Shown: in pieces, positions 35,711 to 44,760 of the stretch
Position numbering within the stretch: position 1 is the first letter of the stretch
Layout: each line of letters starts with the position of its first letter
From: Rossellomorea vietnamensis
GTDB taxonomy: Bacteria; Bacillota; Bacilli; Bacillales; Bacillaceae_B
Assembly: GCF_008180415.1 (NCBI RefSeq)
Contig: NZ_VTEI01000009.1
Coordinates: forward strand, 1 to 64,000
Direction of reading: 5' to 3'
Length of the DNA stretch: 64,000 nucleotides
Made by a program: the position numbers and the translations under genes
Notes under the pieces: generated by a model
Seen by the model: the letters and a program-made list of their open reading frames with translations, nothing else
What the model was told of the DNA's origin: nothing
Databases searched by the model: none

Positions 35711-36904
35711 ATGAAGAAACGTCAACCTATCAGGGGTTCCCAGACTCCTACTCCATCACCTTCACCGATTCCATTGGATCCAAATGACTTGGCTCCGGAA
35801 TGTATTAGGGTGGATAAAGTTTACGATTGGGTATTCTATGCCAACCGATATACAAATAAGAACTTCATTCCTTGCGAAGAATCCCGCGAAGCAGTAAGTG
35901 CGGCTCTTGCAGCAGGGCAGCGTATCGAAGTTCAATGTAACGCAGGAGATGCTGCTGATGTAGCGTGCAATGCAACCATCCAGGAGAATGGCAATCCAGG
36001 CCGTGTCTTGATTGTTTGGACTGTTCCGGTAGAGGTGACCATCCTTATTGACGGGGAAGCCATTACTACTTTCACAGTGAGAACACAATTCACAGATGAA
36101 ATCATGCTGTGTGTACCTACTGGAATCACCAACGCTAACATCAACTGCCGCGCTACACAAGTCATTTGCCAAACGGGCGGAGTCTTGATGGGACCGGATC
36201 CATTTGGACCGATGATCCCGTTAACAGTCGTCATTTGTAAGGATGTGCAAGTAGAGTTCCCAGTTAAGCTGGAAGTTTTGGCGAAGTTCTGCTTCCCGCG
36301 GCCCAACAACATTCCCGTACCAGCCGATAAGATCAAGTGTGACTTGAATTTGTTGGAATTTCCCAGACAATGTCCTGGATTATTCCCTGTAGCCAACTGT
36401 GAGTGCCAGGCAACAGCATTGGCTCGTAATGAAGAAACGACAGCAGTATTCGGTGCAGGAACAGATGCACTGGATGTAACAGGCCTATCCAGCCTGCGCG
36501 CTGAAATTTGTCAAGAATGCTCGCTTGGTGACAGCACATTCAAATACTCTTTCACTGACACAGACACAGGTCCGACACCGACTCCAACGGCAACAGGATT
36601 GCAAGGAGATCTCAGCTTTACATTCAATCCATCATCTATTGACAACGTTACGTGCGGAACAGACTCTCTGACTGCAACAGGTGTAGGGGTAAGATATTTT
36701 GATGGACTTCCTGAGCAGTTAACCTATGAACTTCAAATCTTCACTGGATTATTAGGTCCTATTGAAGAAGGTTTCCGACTGATCTTGAGAAATGCGGCTA
36801 ATACAATTGTATTCGACAGCGGCGTAGTAGAAGCCCTTGTGGAATTCGATGAGTGTGATACGTTCGCAGACCTGCTTGATAGCATTGAAGACTCGGATGA
36901 CTAA
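35711..36904 (+). CDS. Probable morphogenetic spore coat/exosporium protein
   Basis: 397 residues from ATG 35711 (AAAGGAAGG just upstream; the open frame starts earlier without likeness). After a Pro-rich start (QTPTPSPSPIPLDPND) comes ECIRVDKVYDWVF, a motif I associate with BMQ_0737-type morphogenetic spore coat proteins of B. megaterium. It has about 18 cysteines, often in pairs such as CECQ and CQECS, and a Thr/Pro linker (DTDTGPTPTPTATGL) near residue 285. Cys-rich, secretion-signal-free proteins like this are deposited on spores by the mother cell. The AATAGGTTATTTAT box lies at 35624. The family assignment is from memory of the motif; a search would settle it. Confidence 0.68.
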   Translation: MKKRQPIRGSQTPTPSPSPIPLDPNDLAPECIRVDKVYDWVFYANRYTNKNFIPCEESREAVSAALAAGQRIEVQCNAGDAADVACNATIQENGNPGRVLIVWTVPVEVTILIDGEAITTFTVRTQFTDEIMLCVPTGITNANINCRATQVICQTGGVLMGPDPFGPMIPLTVVICKDVQVEFPVKLEVLAKFCFPRPNNIPVPADKIKCDLNLLEFPRQCPGLFPVANCECQATALARNEETTAVFGAGTDALDVTGLSSLRAEICQECSLGDSTFKYSFTDTDTGPTPTPTATGLQGDLSFTFNPSSIDNVTCGTDSLTATGVGVRYFDGLPEQLTYELQIFTGLLGPIEEGFRLILRNAANTIVFDSGVVEALVEFDECDTFADLLDSIEDSDD

Positions 36905-36914
36905 TGAGGAAGAT

Positions 36915-36947
36915 GGGAGGAGAGTTTATGCTCCTCCTTATTTTTTG
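36915..36947 (+). terminator. Terminator of the spore coat gene
   Basis: GGGAGGAG (36915-36922) pairs with CTCCTCC (36931-36937), followed by a T-run at 36941-36946. Confidence 0.85.
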
Positions 36948-36997
36948 CAAATGGACATTCAAGAAGATGGTAACCAAAAATGAGGAGAGTGCTTGTT

Positions 36998-37630
36998 ATG
37001 TTATGGAAATTATTTTTCGGTAAGAGCAAGGAGGAGTATTTACAAGAAGTGTTGGACCGGCTATCCGGTATGGACAGTCATTATTCTGACCTTACTACAG
37101 GAATGGAAGATGTGAGAGAGCTGCTTGAAGCTTCCAGGGTGAACGGGGGCCTGCAAGAGGAAAAACTGGATCGGCTGCTCACTATAATGGAAGACTGGAT
37201 GAATACTTATGAGGAAAAAATACATCAGTTAGGAGCTGCTGATGACCAGGAATTGAAAAGAGAATTAGAGAGAGAAAGAGAAAGAGCCTCCTTGGAAGAA
37301 CAGAAAGAAAGGGAGTATCAGCAGAGAATAGAACTTCTGCAAACTCAGGCAGAAGAGTATAAACAAAAACATGAAGAATCAGAGAAAAGTGTCTGGTCCA
37401 TGCAAAAGGAAGTCCAGGCATTAAAAAAACAGTTTAACAGCATGCATAATCATCAGTTGAACTCCATTTCCAGCAGGAAAAAAAACGCAGGGTCCAGAAG
37501 GCAGGCAATTGCCGGCGGACAGGGGATGTCCAAAGAGGACCAATCTATGATGAAAGAACGCTATGGCAATATCCCTGTCAGCACAAGCTCGAAAACGACG
37601 ATTTTTAACCCTATGAGATACAGCAAGTAA
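36998..37630 (+). CDS. Coiled-coil protein of unknown function
   Basis: 210 residues from ATG 36998; AGGAGA at 36983-36988 lies 9 bases upstream, better than ATG 36980, which overlaps it. It starts MLWKLFFGKSKEEYLQEVLD. Residues 25-160 are a charged coiled coil, and the tail is basic and Ser/Gly-rich (SSRKKNAGSRRQAIAGGQGM). The end SKTTIFNPMRY could be a short binding motif. The family is unknown. It is followed after 14 bases by the small peptide gene, so they are probably one operon. Confidence 0.72.
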   Translation: MLWKLFFGKSKEEYLQEVLDRLSGMDSHYSDLTTGMEDVRELLEASRVNGGLQEEKLDRLLTIMEDWMNTYEEKIHQLGAADDQELKRELERERERASLEEQKEREYQQRIELLQTQAEEYKQKHEESEKSVWSMQKEVQALKKQFNSMHNHQLNSISSRKKNAGSRRQAIAGGQGMSKEDQSMMKERYGNIPVSTSSKTTIFNPMRYSK

Positions 37631-37644
37631 AGGGGGTGAACCAT

Positions 37645-37782
37645 ATGAGACGAGAAGACGTGCAAAAATTATATAAAGAAGCCACTAGAACGAAAATTTC
37701 TCCGACAAGAAGAAAAAAAGTAGAACCAGCTCCCCAAAAGTCCTCTTTCAAATTCAAAGGGTGCGGCTGTGGAGCGAGATAA
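37645..37782 (+). CDS. 45-residue basic peptide ending in a Cys-Gly motif
   Basis: ATG 37645 follows a strong ribosome binding site (AAAGGGGGTGA, 37630-37640). The product starts MRREDVQKLYKEATRTKISP, is rich in Lys and Arg, and ends SSFKFKGCGCGAR. The stop overlaps the GTG start of the JAMM protease gene by 14 bases, so the two are translationally coupled. Possible roles are a small spore-coat component or a peptide handled by the protease. No homologous family is known to me. Confidence 0.65.
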   Translation: MRREDVQKLYKEATRTKISPTRRKKVEPAPQKSSFKFKGCGCGAR

Positions 37783-38188
37783 TCTGGTCCCACCCTGCTT
37801 CCTGATGAAAGAAGCCTATAATGAAATGATTCTGCACTCTATTCATGCATCACCGTATGAAGCATGCGGGCTGCTGTCCGGCAGAGGAATGAACTGTGAA
37901 ACGGCATGGAAAATGAGAAATGTGGAAACTAGTGAACATTCATTTGCAATGGATCTGGATGAAATGGATAAAACATTCTCTTCCATAAAAGAAACAGGAC
38001 ATAATTTTAATGGAATCTATCATTCTCACCCTAGCGCCTCTCCGATCCCTTCTGCTGAAGATATTCAGTATGCGGTGTATCCGCAGGCGTTCTATTTCAT
38101 CGTTTCTTTAAAGGAACCGAAACCGGAAGTGGCTTGCTATCTAATCGACAATGGGAATGTTACAGAAGTGGAGATCATTATTTTATAG
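37769..38188 (+). CDS. JAMM/MPN+ metalloprotease (M67 family)
   Basis: 139 residues from GTG 37769. The JAMM motif is complete: YEACGLLSG supplies the Glu, and HSHPSASPIPSAED gives HxH-x7-S-x2-D. In bacteria this family removes C-terminal residues from sulfur-carrier or ubiquitin-like proteins, or opens isopeptide bonds. Here it overlaps a tiny Cys-Gly-ended peptide gene and sits among spore surface and glycan genes, so maturation or cross-link editing of a spore-surface protein is conceivable. The start is supported by the coupling and by conservation from residue 12 on. Confidence 0.85.
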   Translation: MERDNLVPPCFLMKEAYNEMILHSIHASPYEACGLLSGRGMNCETAWKMRNVETSEHSFAMDLDEMDKTFSSIKETGHNFNGIYHSHPSASPIPSAEDIQYAVYPQAFYFIVSLKEPKPEVACYLIDNGNVTEVEIIIL

Positions 38189-38196
38189 AATAATCT

Positions 38197-38224
38197 GCCG
38201 CTGCCTGCTGTCTGGAGGCAGCGG
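38197..38224 (+). terminator. Hairpin after the JAMM protease gene
   Basis: GCCGCTGCC (38197-38205) pairs perfectly with GGCAGCGGC (38216-38224), followed by a pyrimidine-rich but not pure T tail. Confidence 0.6.
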
Positions 38225-38295
38225 CTCCTTCCTGCTTTATCCCGCGAAGTACGTGAACAAGAGAACTTGTAAATTTAAAAAAATGAGGTGATGAG

Positions 38296-39048
38296 ATGAA
38301 GGTATCTATCATTATTCCATTCTATAACTGTCCATATATCGACCAGGCTGTCAAAAGTGCTCTTAACCAGACCTATCCCGATGTTGAAGTCATAGTCGTG
38401 AATGATGGATCCACCCAACAGACGGAAAAGCTGGCTCCCTTTCTTAACAGAATAAAATATATTGAAAAATCCAATGGAGGTACTGCGACAGCGTTGAATG
38501 CAGGCATTGAGGCAGCGACAGGCGACTATTTCGCATGGCTGAGTTCGGATGATCAGTTTTTGCCGGACAAGACTGCTGATCAGTTGGCATTTATGCTGAA
38601 TGCCAAAGCAAGGGTATCCTATACCGCCTTCAGATTCATAGATTCGAATAGTGTAGTCACCAGTGATATGCGATACAGGCCATTGAGCTGGAAGGAGACC
38701 GTCCACACATTGGCTGACAGGTGCCCCATCAACGGTTGTACCGTCATGGCGGAAATGAACTTAATCAGACAGGCTGGAAAGTTTGATGAGAGCTTAAAGT
38801 ACACCCACGACTATGATATGTGGTGCAAACTTTCTTTATTGACACATCTTCGGTATATGGATGAAATAACTGTGCATTACAGGGTACACGAAGACATGGG
38901 TTCGAAAAAGCATTATTTAGAGCAACAGCAGGGAGCTGAACAGGTTCGAAAGAGGTATAAGCAAGCATTTGAACTATTTAGGGAGAGCAATAAGCCATCT
39001 AAGGCGGCGGGAGCGATTCCATTAAGAAAAAGAGGCAAGCCGCTATAA
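38296..39048 (+). CDS. GT2 glycosyltransferase
   Basis: 250 residues. KVSIIIPFYNCPYIDQAVKS starts the GT-A fold, EVIVVNDGSTQQ is the nucleotide-binding segment, and WLSSDDQFLPDK carries the DD metal motif. YTHDYDMWCKLSL is the acceptor-side ED/YD-like motif. The donor is unknown. Such short GT2 enzymes occur next to spore coat genes in many Bacillus genomes. AATGAGGTGATGAG (38282-38295) is the ribosome binding site. Confidence 0.87.
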   Translation: MKVSIIIPFYNCPYIDQAVKSALNQTYPDVEVIVVNDGSTQQTEKLAPFLNRIKYIEKSNGGTATALNAGIEAATGDYFAWLSSDDQFLPDKTADQLAFMLNAKARVSYTAFRFIDSNSVVTSDMRYRPLSWKETVHTLADRCPINGCTVMAEMNLIRQAGKFDESLKYTHDYDMWCKLSLLTHLRYMDEITVHYRVHEDMGSKKHYLEQQQGAEQVRKRYKQAFELFRESNKPSKAAGAIPLRKRGKPL

Positions 39049-39290
39049 AAAGTTATATTTAGGGGTTCATTTAAAATTCTTGCAACTGGCTGCATTTGTT
39101 TGAAAATCTACAATTGATAGTGAAAGTACTCGATAGTATGAAGATTGAATAGAATTTCACTATGCCTGCTCTATAAAATTCAAAAAGGCCATCACTTCAC
39201 CGGGTATGGACTGATGGGTGAAAACCGGTGAAAGATCAAACTGCGTGAGAAAGTACTTTTAACACACTGCCAATCGAAAGGAGAGATATT

Positions 39291-40523
39291 ATGAAAATAT
39301 TATTGGCAACTGTATACCCACTTCCAGGCGGTGGAGGCATTTGGTCATTTGTATCTAACCTGCGTGCTGAATTCGAGCGCAAAGGACATACGGTAGATGT
39401 TTTAAGCACGGATGAAAAGAGTACGAAAATCAAGATTTTGAACAGCAGCACGGAGGTCGAGTTCGACCAGTATCAGGAAGCAGTCAGTCTTAACCTGCAA
39501 AAGACTTATCCCGGCCTGTTACCAAACTCGTTCATTTATTTCTGGGAGAAACATCGTTATTTGTATCAGGCTGCAGTATCAGAGCTGTCGTTGGAAACAT
39601 ACGATATCATTCACGCTCAGGATATCACAGCAGCCCTTGCGTTCAGCGCCATCAAGCCTGCTGGTGTTCCGCTGGTTACATCCGTGAACGGCTACTTCTC
39701 AGGAGAGATTTTCTTTCATTTGAAAACACTTCACCCAGATAGGTCAAATGAACAGTTATGGAGTACACCGGAATTAGTTTATTGCCAGGAATTTGAACGT
39801 CAGGGCTGTCAGGCAAGCGGCAGGCTTCATGCTGCCTCCAACTGGTTGACCCGTATTCTGACAGACAAGTATAGTGTTCCCCTCGCTAAGATTCACACTT
39901 TCGCTTATGGAATCGATCTAGAGAGGCTGCAGAAGAAAGGTCCGGCAGCACCTGCTAAAAATGAGGGAGACAAAAAAATCATTCTCTGTATGGGCAGGCT
40001 CGTGTACCTCAAAGGGATTGGACACTTGATCGACGCATTGTCTCACCTTAACAAGGAAAGAAAAGACTGGGAATGCTGGATCCTGGGGGAGGGAGATATG
40101 GGTGAACTCCTCAAAAAGCAGTGCGAGGAACTTGGTGTGAGGGACAAGGTGAAATTCAAAGGATTTGTAAAAAATGTCGTACCGATCTTACAGCAAGCAG
40201 ATATCCTTGTTCATCCGAGTCTTCAGGAAACCCTGCCACACACTGTCATTGAAGCGCAGGCTGCCGGAATACCGGTGATTGTGAGTGATGCCGCCTCCAT
40301 GCCTGAGATGGTCATTCACGGAGAAACGGGTCTAGTCTTTCCACATGGAAACAGCGAGGTCCTGTATACACAGATATCCACCCTTCTGAAGTCTCCGCAA
40401 ATGAGGGAGGAATTGAGAATGAAAGCACTGGAGCGTGGGAAACACTATTGGGATTCAGGCAGGATGATTGCCAATATGGAAGATTTCTACCAGGAGGCCA
40501 TTCAGGAGAATAAGGATGGCTGA
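39291..40523 (+). CDS. GT4 glycosyltransferase, spore-coat-cluster type
   Basis: 410 residues. The GT-B start is MKILLATVYPLPGGGGIWSF, the donor site has LCMGRLVYLKGIGHLIDAL (about 231-249), and the EX7E-like region is HPSLQETLPHTVIEAQAAG (about 305-323). It resembles YtcC-like enzymes that are made during sporulation in B. subtilis, but this is inference. AAAGGAGAG at 39278-39286 supports the start. It may act with the GT2 gene 240 bases upstream on the same strand. Confidence 0.85.
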   Translation: MKILLATVYPLPGGGGIWSFVSNLRAEFERKGHTVDVLSTDEKSTKIKILNSSTEVEFDQYQEAVSLNLQKTYPGLLPNSFIYFWEKHRYLYQAAVSELSLETYDIIHAQDITAALAFSAIKPAGVPLVTSVNGYFSGEIFFHLKTLHPDRSNEQLWSTPELVYCQEFERQGCQASGRLHAASNWLTRILTDKYSVPLAKIHTFAYGIDLERLQKKGPAAPAKNEGDKKIILCMGRLVYLKGIGHLIDALSHLNKERKDWECWILGEGDMGELLKKQCEELGVRDKVKFKGFVKNVVPILQQADILVHPSLQETLPHTVIEAQAAGIPVIVSDAASMPEMVIHGETGLVFPHGNSEVLYTQISTLLKSPQMREELRMKALERGKHYWDSGRMIANMEDFYQEAIQENKDG

Positions 40524-41523
40524 CTGAATATACTGCCCTCTGCAAAGTGAGCACACTGAAAAGTCCACAAAAGACTTTTAATGTAGTAGCATACCTTTTC
40601 CGCTTCAGGCGTTATGAAAGAGTGTTGGCTTCCGTTCAAGATGTCCATTCAGCTTGGTTGTGTACGTGATGGAATGGGCTTAATAGCTGAAGCGGTCTGT
40701 CATTTCATTATTGGGTATCCGGCGGTAGAAATAAGGAAACTTTTTCTCTTATTTTAGTTTTTTTCAGTCTTATGTAGTAAATATGAGTACCTTTTTCCTC
40801 TATTTACTATCTAAAATGCTGAACTACATTGAGAAGTGATGTCTGTCACTGTAGTGAATCAGCGTCTTTCTATCCACGCCCCGACAGGGAAACGTTTCAA
40901 AAAACATTAAAGAATTCTATACATTGCTTTCAAAGAAAAATTCAACTTTTATTCCTATTTAAGGAATGATAGTGGACTTTATCTTTGGTCATATGTAGAT
41001 CAATAAATTCAATAGATCTCAGTGCCCTTCTGCACCATAACAATCCTGAACTTTGTTGAATGCATTGAGGTGAGTGGAATCAACCACTGATTAACCCTAT
41101 GTACAGAATTAAAGGGACAACGGGTTTACTTGAAGTGCAAAACGTCATTCGCAGACCCAATCACATAGAATTCGCAGTTGAATGGTCTTAGAGATGCCAA
41201 GATCTCTAAGGCTGCTTCAGTCAATCCCCGTAAGGTGCAGAGGTTCATAGACGCTAAAAAGTTTTGATGAATAGGTGAAGAGATTCCTTTTTATGAATAA
41301 ATACTTACTAATTAAAAATTTCGTTAACTCCAGAATCAGTGGGTATAAGTTCAATTTCTGAGTAAGCTGGTTTTTTGTCATTTCTTCCTTTCTTTATCGA
41401 ATTAGAAAGTTTTACAAGAGGCCTCTTTTCCTCAAACAGTTTAATGTTTGGAGCAAGTAGACTATAATAATAGATTGTGAGCTTTATTTAAGGTACGAAA
41501 GAGAGCATCAGGAGGTACGACTT
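40524..41523. other. 1-kb gene-free region
   Basis: No supported gene on either strand. It contains one copy of the GAATTCGCAGTTGAATGGTC string (41169-41188, see 26205) and a TATAAT at 41471-41476 that could be the -10 of the next gene, with a poor -35. The segment around 40620-40720 has short protein-like stretches but no frame of useful length. Confidence 0.45.
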
Positions 41524-42576
41524 ATGAAAACAATCGGCCGGAACGATCCGTGTGACTGCGGCAGCGGCAAGAAGTATAAAAAATGCTGTGGAAATCAAAC
41601 AGCTGTCAATATTGATGACATGATTCTTGGGGAGCTTGAAATACTGCAAGCCCAGGCATATGACTATATTGCCGTACATAATAGTGAAGAACTTGAAAAC
41701 GACTACCATCGTTATTTCTCAGAAATGGCGATGATGAATAAAGATCAGGAAATTTATGAAATGGCGTTCTTGAGCTGGTATGGAGTGACGAAAAAGCTGG
41801 AGGATGGACTTTCCCTGATTGAACGGTTTGTCGAGAAACAGGGCAAAACTGTAGGAAGGCCGCAAACGCTGGCAAGCCTCGAGAAGTGGAAGGCCCCGCG
41901 TCTGGCAGCCGGCATAGTGACATCCGCCAAGGGTTCAGAGCTTGTGATTCAGGATACCGTGGAAGGTGAGATATTCAATGTCAAAGGAGCCAACCCGGAA
42001 ATCGTCGAAGGCTGCTTCTTTATTGGAATCCTTCTGCAAAATGGAACCACTTATCTTCCGTTTGCACAGTACTTTGTGTACCCGGGGATTGCTGAAATCT
42101 GCAAAGATGCCATGATTGAAAAGATGAGAAAAGCCGGAAAAGATTCTGTGGAAGAATACCTTGCTTCGGATTATCTTTATTTGGCCGATCATTGTTTTTA
42201 CCTTTTCACAGGAAAGGGAGAGCAAAAGGAGGCTGAGACGGAGGCTGTGATTGAAATCGAAGAGAAGCAGAGCGTTGGTAATCCTGCTTATGCTGAAGCG
42301 GTTGAATCCATGGAATCCTTCTTGAAGGAACAGGGAGAAGCGCCGTCAAGCATTGAAAAAGCTGCAAAACTGCTGACCCAGTACTTCGAGAGCGAGTCTC
42401 CGAAAATCCGTAACCCGCAAATCTATTCGGCTTCGATTGTGGAAGTCATCAAAGCGGATACCGACTTGAAAAAGGACTATCTGCAGAAAGACCTGGCCGA
42501 AGCATTCGGCGTATCCGCCAACAGCATTTCCAGAAGGTCCAAGGAAATGAAGAAAATCCTGCTGGCAGCGGTTTAA
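41524..42576 (+). CDS. SEC-C motif protein with C-terminal HTH-like segment
   Basis: 350 residues. It opens with a SEC-C zinc motif, [20 protein letters not shown], nearly the same as the SecA C-terminus at 47209-47270. The middle (about 40-230) is a mixed domain of unknown function. The C-terminus [20 protein letters not shown] is helix-turn-helix-like. SEC-C motifs bind zinc and contact SecB or ribosomes in SecA; in stand-alone proteins the role is not known. TCAGGAGG at 41508-41515 gives the ribosome binding site. Confidence 0.8.
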   Translation: MKTIGRNDPCDCGSGKKYKKCCGNQTAVNIDDMILGELEILQAQAYDYIAVHNSEELENDYHRYFSEMAMMNKDQEIYEMAFLSWYGVTKKLEDGLSLIERFVEKQGKTVGRPQTLASLEKWKAPRLAAGIVTSAKGSELVIQDTVEGEIFNVKGANPEIVEGCFFIGILLQNGTTYLPFAQYFVYPGIAEICKDAMIEKMRKAGKDSVEEYLASDYLYLADHCFYLFTGKGEQKEAETEAVIEIEEKQSVGNPAYAEAVESMESFLKEQGEAPSSIEKAAKLLTQYFESESPKIRNPQIYSASIVEVIKADTDLKKDYLQKDLAEAFGVSANSISRRSKEMKKILLAAV

Positions 42577-42600
42577 TCCATCACCGCGTCACCGCGTGAA

Positions 42601-42651
42601 GAGGGACAGTCCCTTTTAGTGCTTTAGAGCATTAATTGGGGACTGTCCCTC
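42601..42651. repeat. Paired GGGACAGTCCC palindromes after the SEC-C gene
   Basis: GAGGGACAGTCCC (42601-42613) and GGGGACTGTCCCTC (42638-42651) face each other around a short spacer with GTGCTTTAGAGCATTA. They can form one large hairpin that would end the SEC-C transcript. Confidence 0.75.
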
Positions 42652-42686
42652 TTTGTGCGTTATGGTAATTTCTTATTAACGAAATG

Positions 42687-42713
42687 TAAAGATTTTGTCG
42701 AAAGAGTCGATAT
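42687..42713 (+). promoter_or_regulatory. Sigma-D promoter of the chemoreceptor gene
   Basis: TAAA at 42687-42690, a 15-base spacer, GTCGATAT at 42706-42713 (one mismatch to GCCGATAT). It lies 49 bases upstream of the MCP start. Confidence 0.87.
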
Positions 42714-42761
42714 ATAAGTTAAGCAATTATTTTACATTTTGTAAGAAAGTAGGAATTATTT

Positions 42762-44231
42762 ATGAATGCAGTAGAGCAGCTTAGATTGGGCGATGTGAAA
42801 AAGAAAAATCTTCTCATGTTCATTACGTTTTTAGTTTCGCTGGTGGCAGCAGGGAGTTCATCTGCGGTGTCAGGGGAATTTTCTAAAACCATGCTATATT
42901 TGACAGAGTCGATCGTTTTCACTCTGATATTTATCACTTTTCAATTTGTAGTGAAGAAGTACAGGCTGTTTCCTTTGGTAAGCATCATTGTCATTCAGGC
43001 CTTTACCTTCTCGGCTCTTTTTGTCCTGTCTCCTGCCTGGGATATGGTACCGGTCATTTTTGTGCTCGGAATAATCTCAGCGCTGCATTTTAACAAGGTG
43101 GTTTTCGCGATAGGCTACCTGCTGGGGTTGGCCATCTTGATCACCAATTTTAATCTTATCGAAAAAACACCTTTAATGGAGAGTTTCGTTCCAACTGCGC
43201 TATTGGCTTATGTACTGAGCGGTGTCATGTTAGGAGTGATGATTTTCCTTAATAGAAAGCAGGACGAAAAGCTGCAGGAAATGATGCTGACGGCAGAGGA
43301 AGAGGCGGAGAGGCAAAAACAACTTAAGCTGACTCTTGAAGAAAAGGTGAGCGGTATTATTGGAGGCTTGTCCTCAGTCAATCAGCAGGTACAAGCGAAT
43401 CTTGCTTCACAGGAAGAAATGAAAACGGCCATCGGTGAAGTTGCCTCCGGAAGCCAGGTGCAGACGGAACAGATCACGGACATTACCGAGAATGCGCTCA
43501 ATACAAAGAGTTCGATGGAGCACTTGCATTCTGTTTCAGGGCAGCTCCAGGAAGAAACTGATAAAGCAAACCGCCATATATCCGATAGTGAAGAGAAAAC
43601 TACAGAGCTGAACGAGGATATCCAGGAGCTTGCCGTTTTGGTCACAGAGCTGAATCAAACCTTCTCTATCCTTACCGAAACCATCAAGGAAACCAATACT
43701 TTTACAGGAACGATTAAAGCAATCACCGATCAAACGAACCTTCTCGCTCTTAATGCTTCCATTGAAGCAGCGCGGGCGGGCGAAGCGGGGAAAGGCTTTG
43801 CCGTTGTCGCCGACGAAATTCGAAAGCTTGCTGAGATGAGCAGCAGGACAACTGACCGGATCAACGATAATTTGGTGAAGCTGAACCAAAACAACGATGA
43901 AGCTCTGCAAAAAGTTAAAACAAGCAGTGACTTCATTACGAAAGGCATTGAGTCCACCAAGCATGTGACCAATTCATTCGGCCAGACGTCGGTTGTTTTC
44001 GCCAACCTGCAGGAACACGTGGGAACCCTTCTGCAGCTGTCAGAAGAAGTCAGCAGACAGTCGGAAAAAACACAGGGCTCGACAGCTGAATTGGCAGCAA
44101 TCATCGAACAGTCCTCTGCAAGTCTTGAAGAAATGAGCGCTACTGTAGAATGCTTAACAAACGATAACCATTCGATAGCAGAATTGATGGGTGAGACAAG
44201 CGAAAAAGCGAACTCGATCCTTAATAACTGA
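42762..44231 (+). CDS. Methyl-accepting chemotaxis protein with multi-pass membrane sensor
   Basis: 489 residues. The N-terminal third has about six hydrophobic segments (residues 18-160) and no extracellular ligand domain, so it may sense through the membrane or report on energy state. The signalling domain (about 180-485) has the hairpin tip [20 protein letters not shown] then [17 protein letters not shown], which binds CheW and CheA. The class has no HAMP domain that I can see. The sigma-D promoter upstream puts it in the motility regulon. Confidence 0.93.
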   Translation: MNAVEQLRLGDVKKKNLLMFITFLVSLVAAGSSSAVSGEFSKTMLYLTESIVFTLIFITFQFVVKKYRLFPLVSIIVIQAFTFSALFVLSPAWDMVPVIFVLGIISALHFNKVVFAIGYLLGLAILITNFNLIEKTPLMESFVPTALLAYVLSGVMLGVMIFLNRKQDEKLQEMMLTAEEEAERQKQLKLTLEEKVSGIIGGLSSVNQQVQANLASQEEMKTAIGEVASGSQVQTEQITDITENALNTKSSMEHLHSVSGQLQEETDKANRHISDSEEKTTELNEDIQELAVLVTELNQTFSILTETIKETNTFTGTIKAITDQTNLLALNASIEAARAGEAGKGFAVVADEIRKLAEMSSRTTDRINDNLVKLNQNNDEALQKVKTSSDFITKGIESTKHVTNSFGQTSVVFANLQEHVGTLLQLSEEVSRQSEKTQGSTAELAAIIEQSSASLEEMSATVECLTNDNHSIAELMGETSEKANSILNN

Positions 44232-44245
44232 AGCCCTAGGAATAG

Positions 44246-44278
44246 TGGCGTGCGGAAACCCGCACGCCGCTGTTTTTA
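44246..44278 (+). terminator. Terminator of the chemoreceptor gene
   Basis: GGCGTGCGG (44247-44255) pairs with CCGCACGCC (44260-44268), followed by T5. Confidence 0.88.
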
Positions 44279-44404
44279 TGTTCATGCTCTGCCGAAAGGG
44301 ACAGTATCACTTTGAGCTGTAACGCATTAAATCACACCGCTTTGCCGGTTGTTGTCACTACTTCACGATAGTGGTAATATTAATAGGGAATATTGCGTTT
44401 TTTT

Positions 44405-44599
44405 AAAAGGGTGTTTCCGTTTAAATTATTGCTTTCGGAAAAATCCAAAGAGCCGCATTTTTCCCCGAATATTAGGGGGTTCTTTTTAACGGAGACAGCA
44501 GCTCTTTTCCTATTTGCTTACCAGGATATTTCTGATGATCAAAGAGATATTCTTTTGAATTTATTTTCTATAGAAGATAAGTTTACGAAAAGAGCCTTT
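44405..44599 (+). repeat. MITE-like element, copy 2
   Basis: The right end, AAGTTTACGAAAAGAGCCTTT (split at 44580-44600), is the same as in the copies at 34856 and 35392. The left end AAAAGGGTGTTTCCG (44405-44419) is a diverged inverted partner. GCTTTCGG is shared inside with copy 1. A 75-codon frame here is carried by the repeat and is not a gene. A degraded GGGACAGT palindrome lies at 44298-44330. Confidence 0.65.
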
Positions 44600-44760
44600 A
44601 TTAAAGGATTTTGCACATAAATAGAGAACAATTACTAATGAAGATTTTATCAAGTTTGTGATGGCAGTATACTCTGCCTGCTGATATAACAATTAATGTA
44701 CTGGCTGCGGCTCTATGCAGCTTTTTACAATACTATTTCGACTAGAAGGAGCGCTCATAG

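Noticed and set aside
44393..44620. 75-codon gene
   Set aside because: It coincides with the MITE-like element copy 2; the same end peptide KFTKRAF appears in the solo copy.
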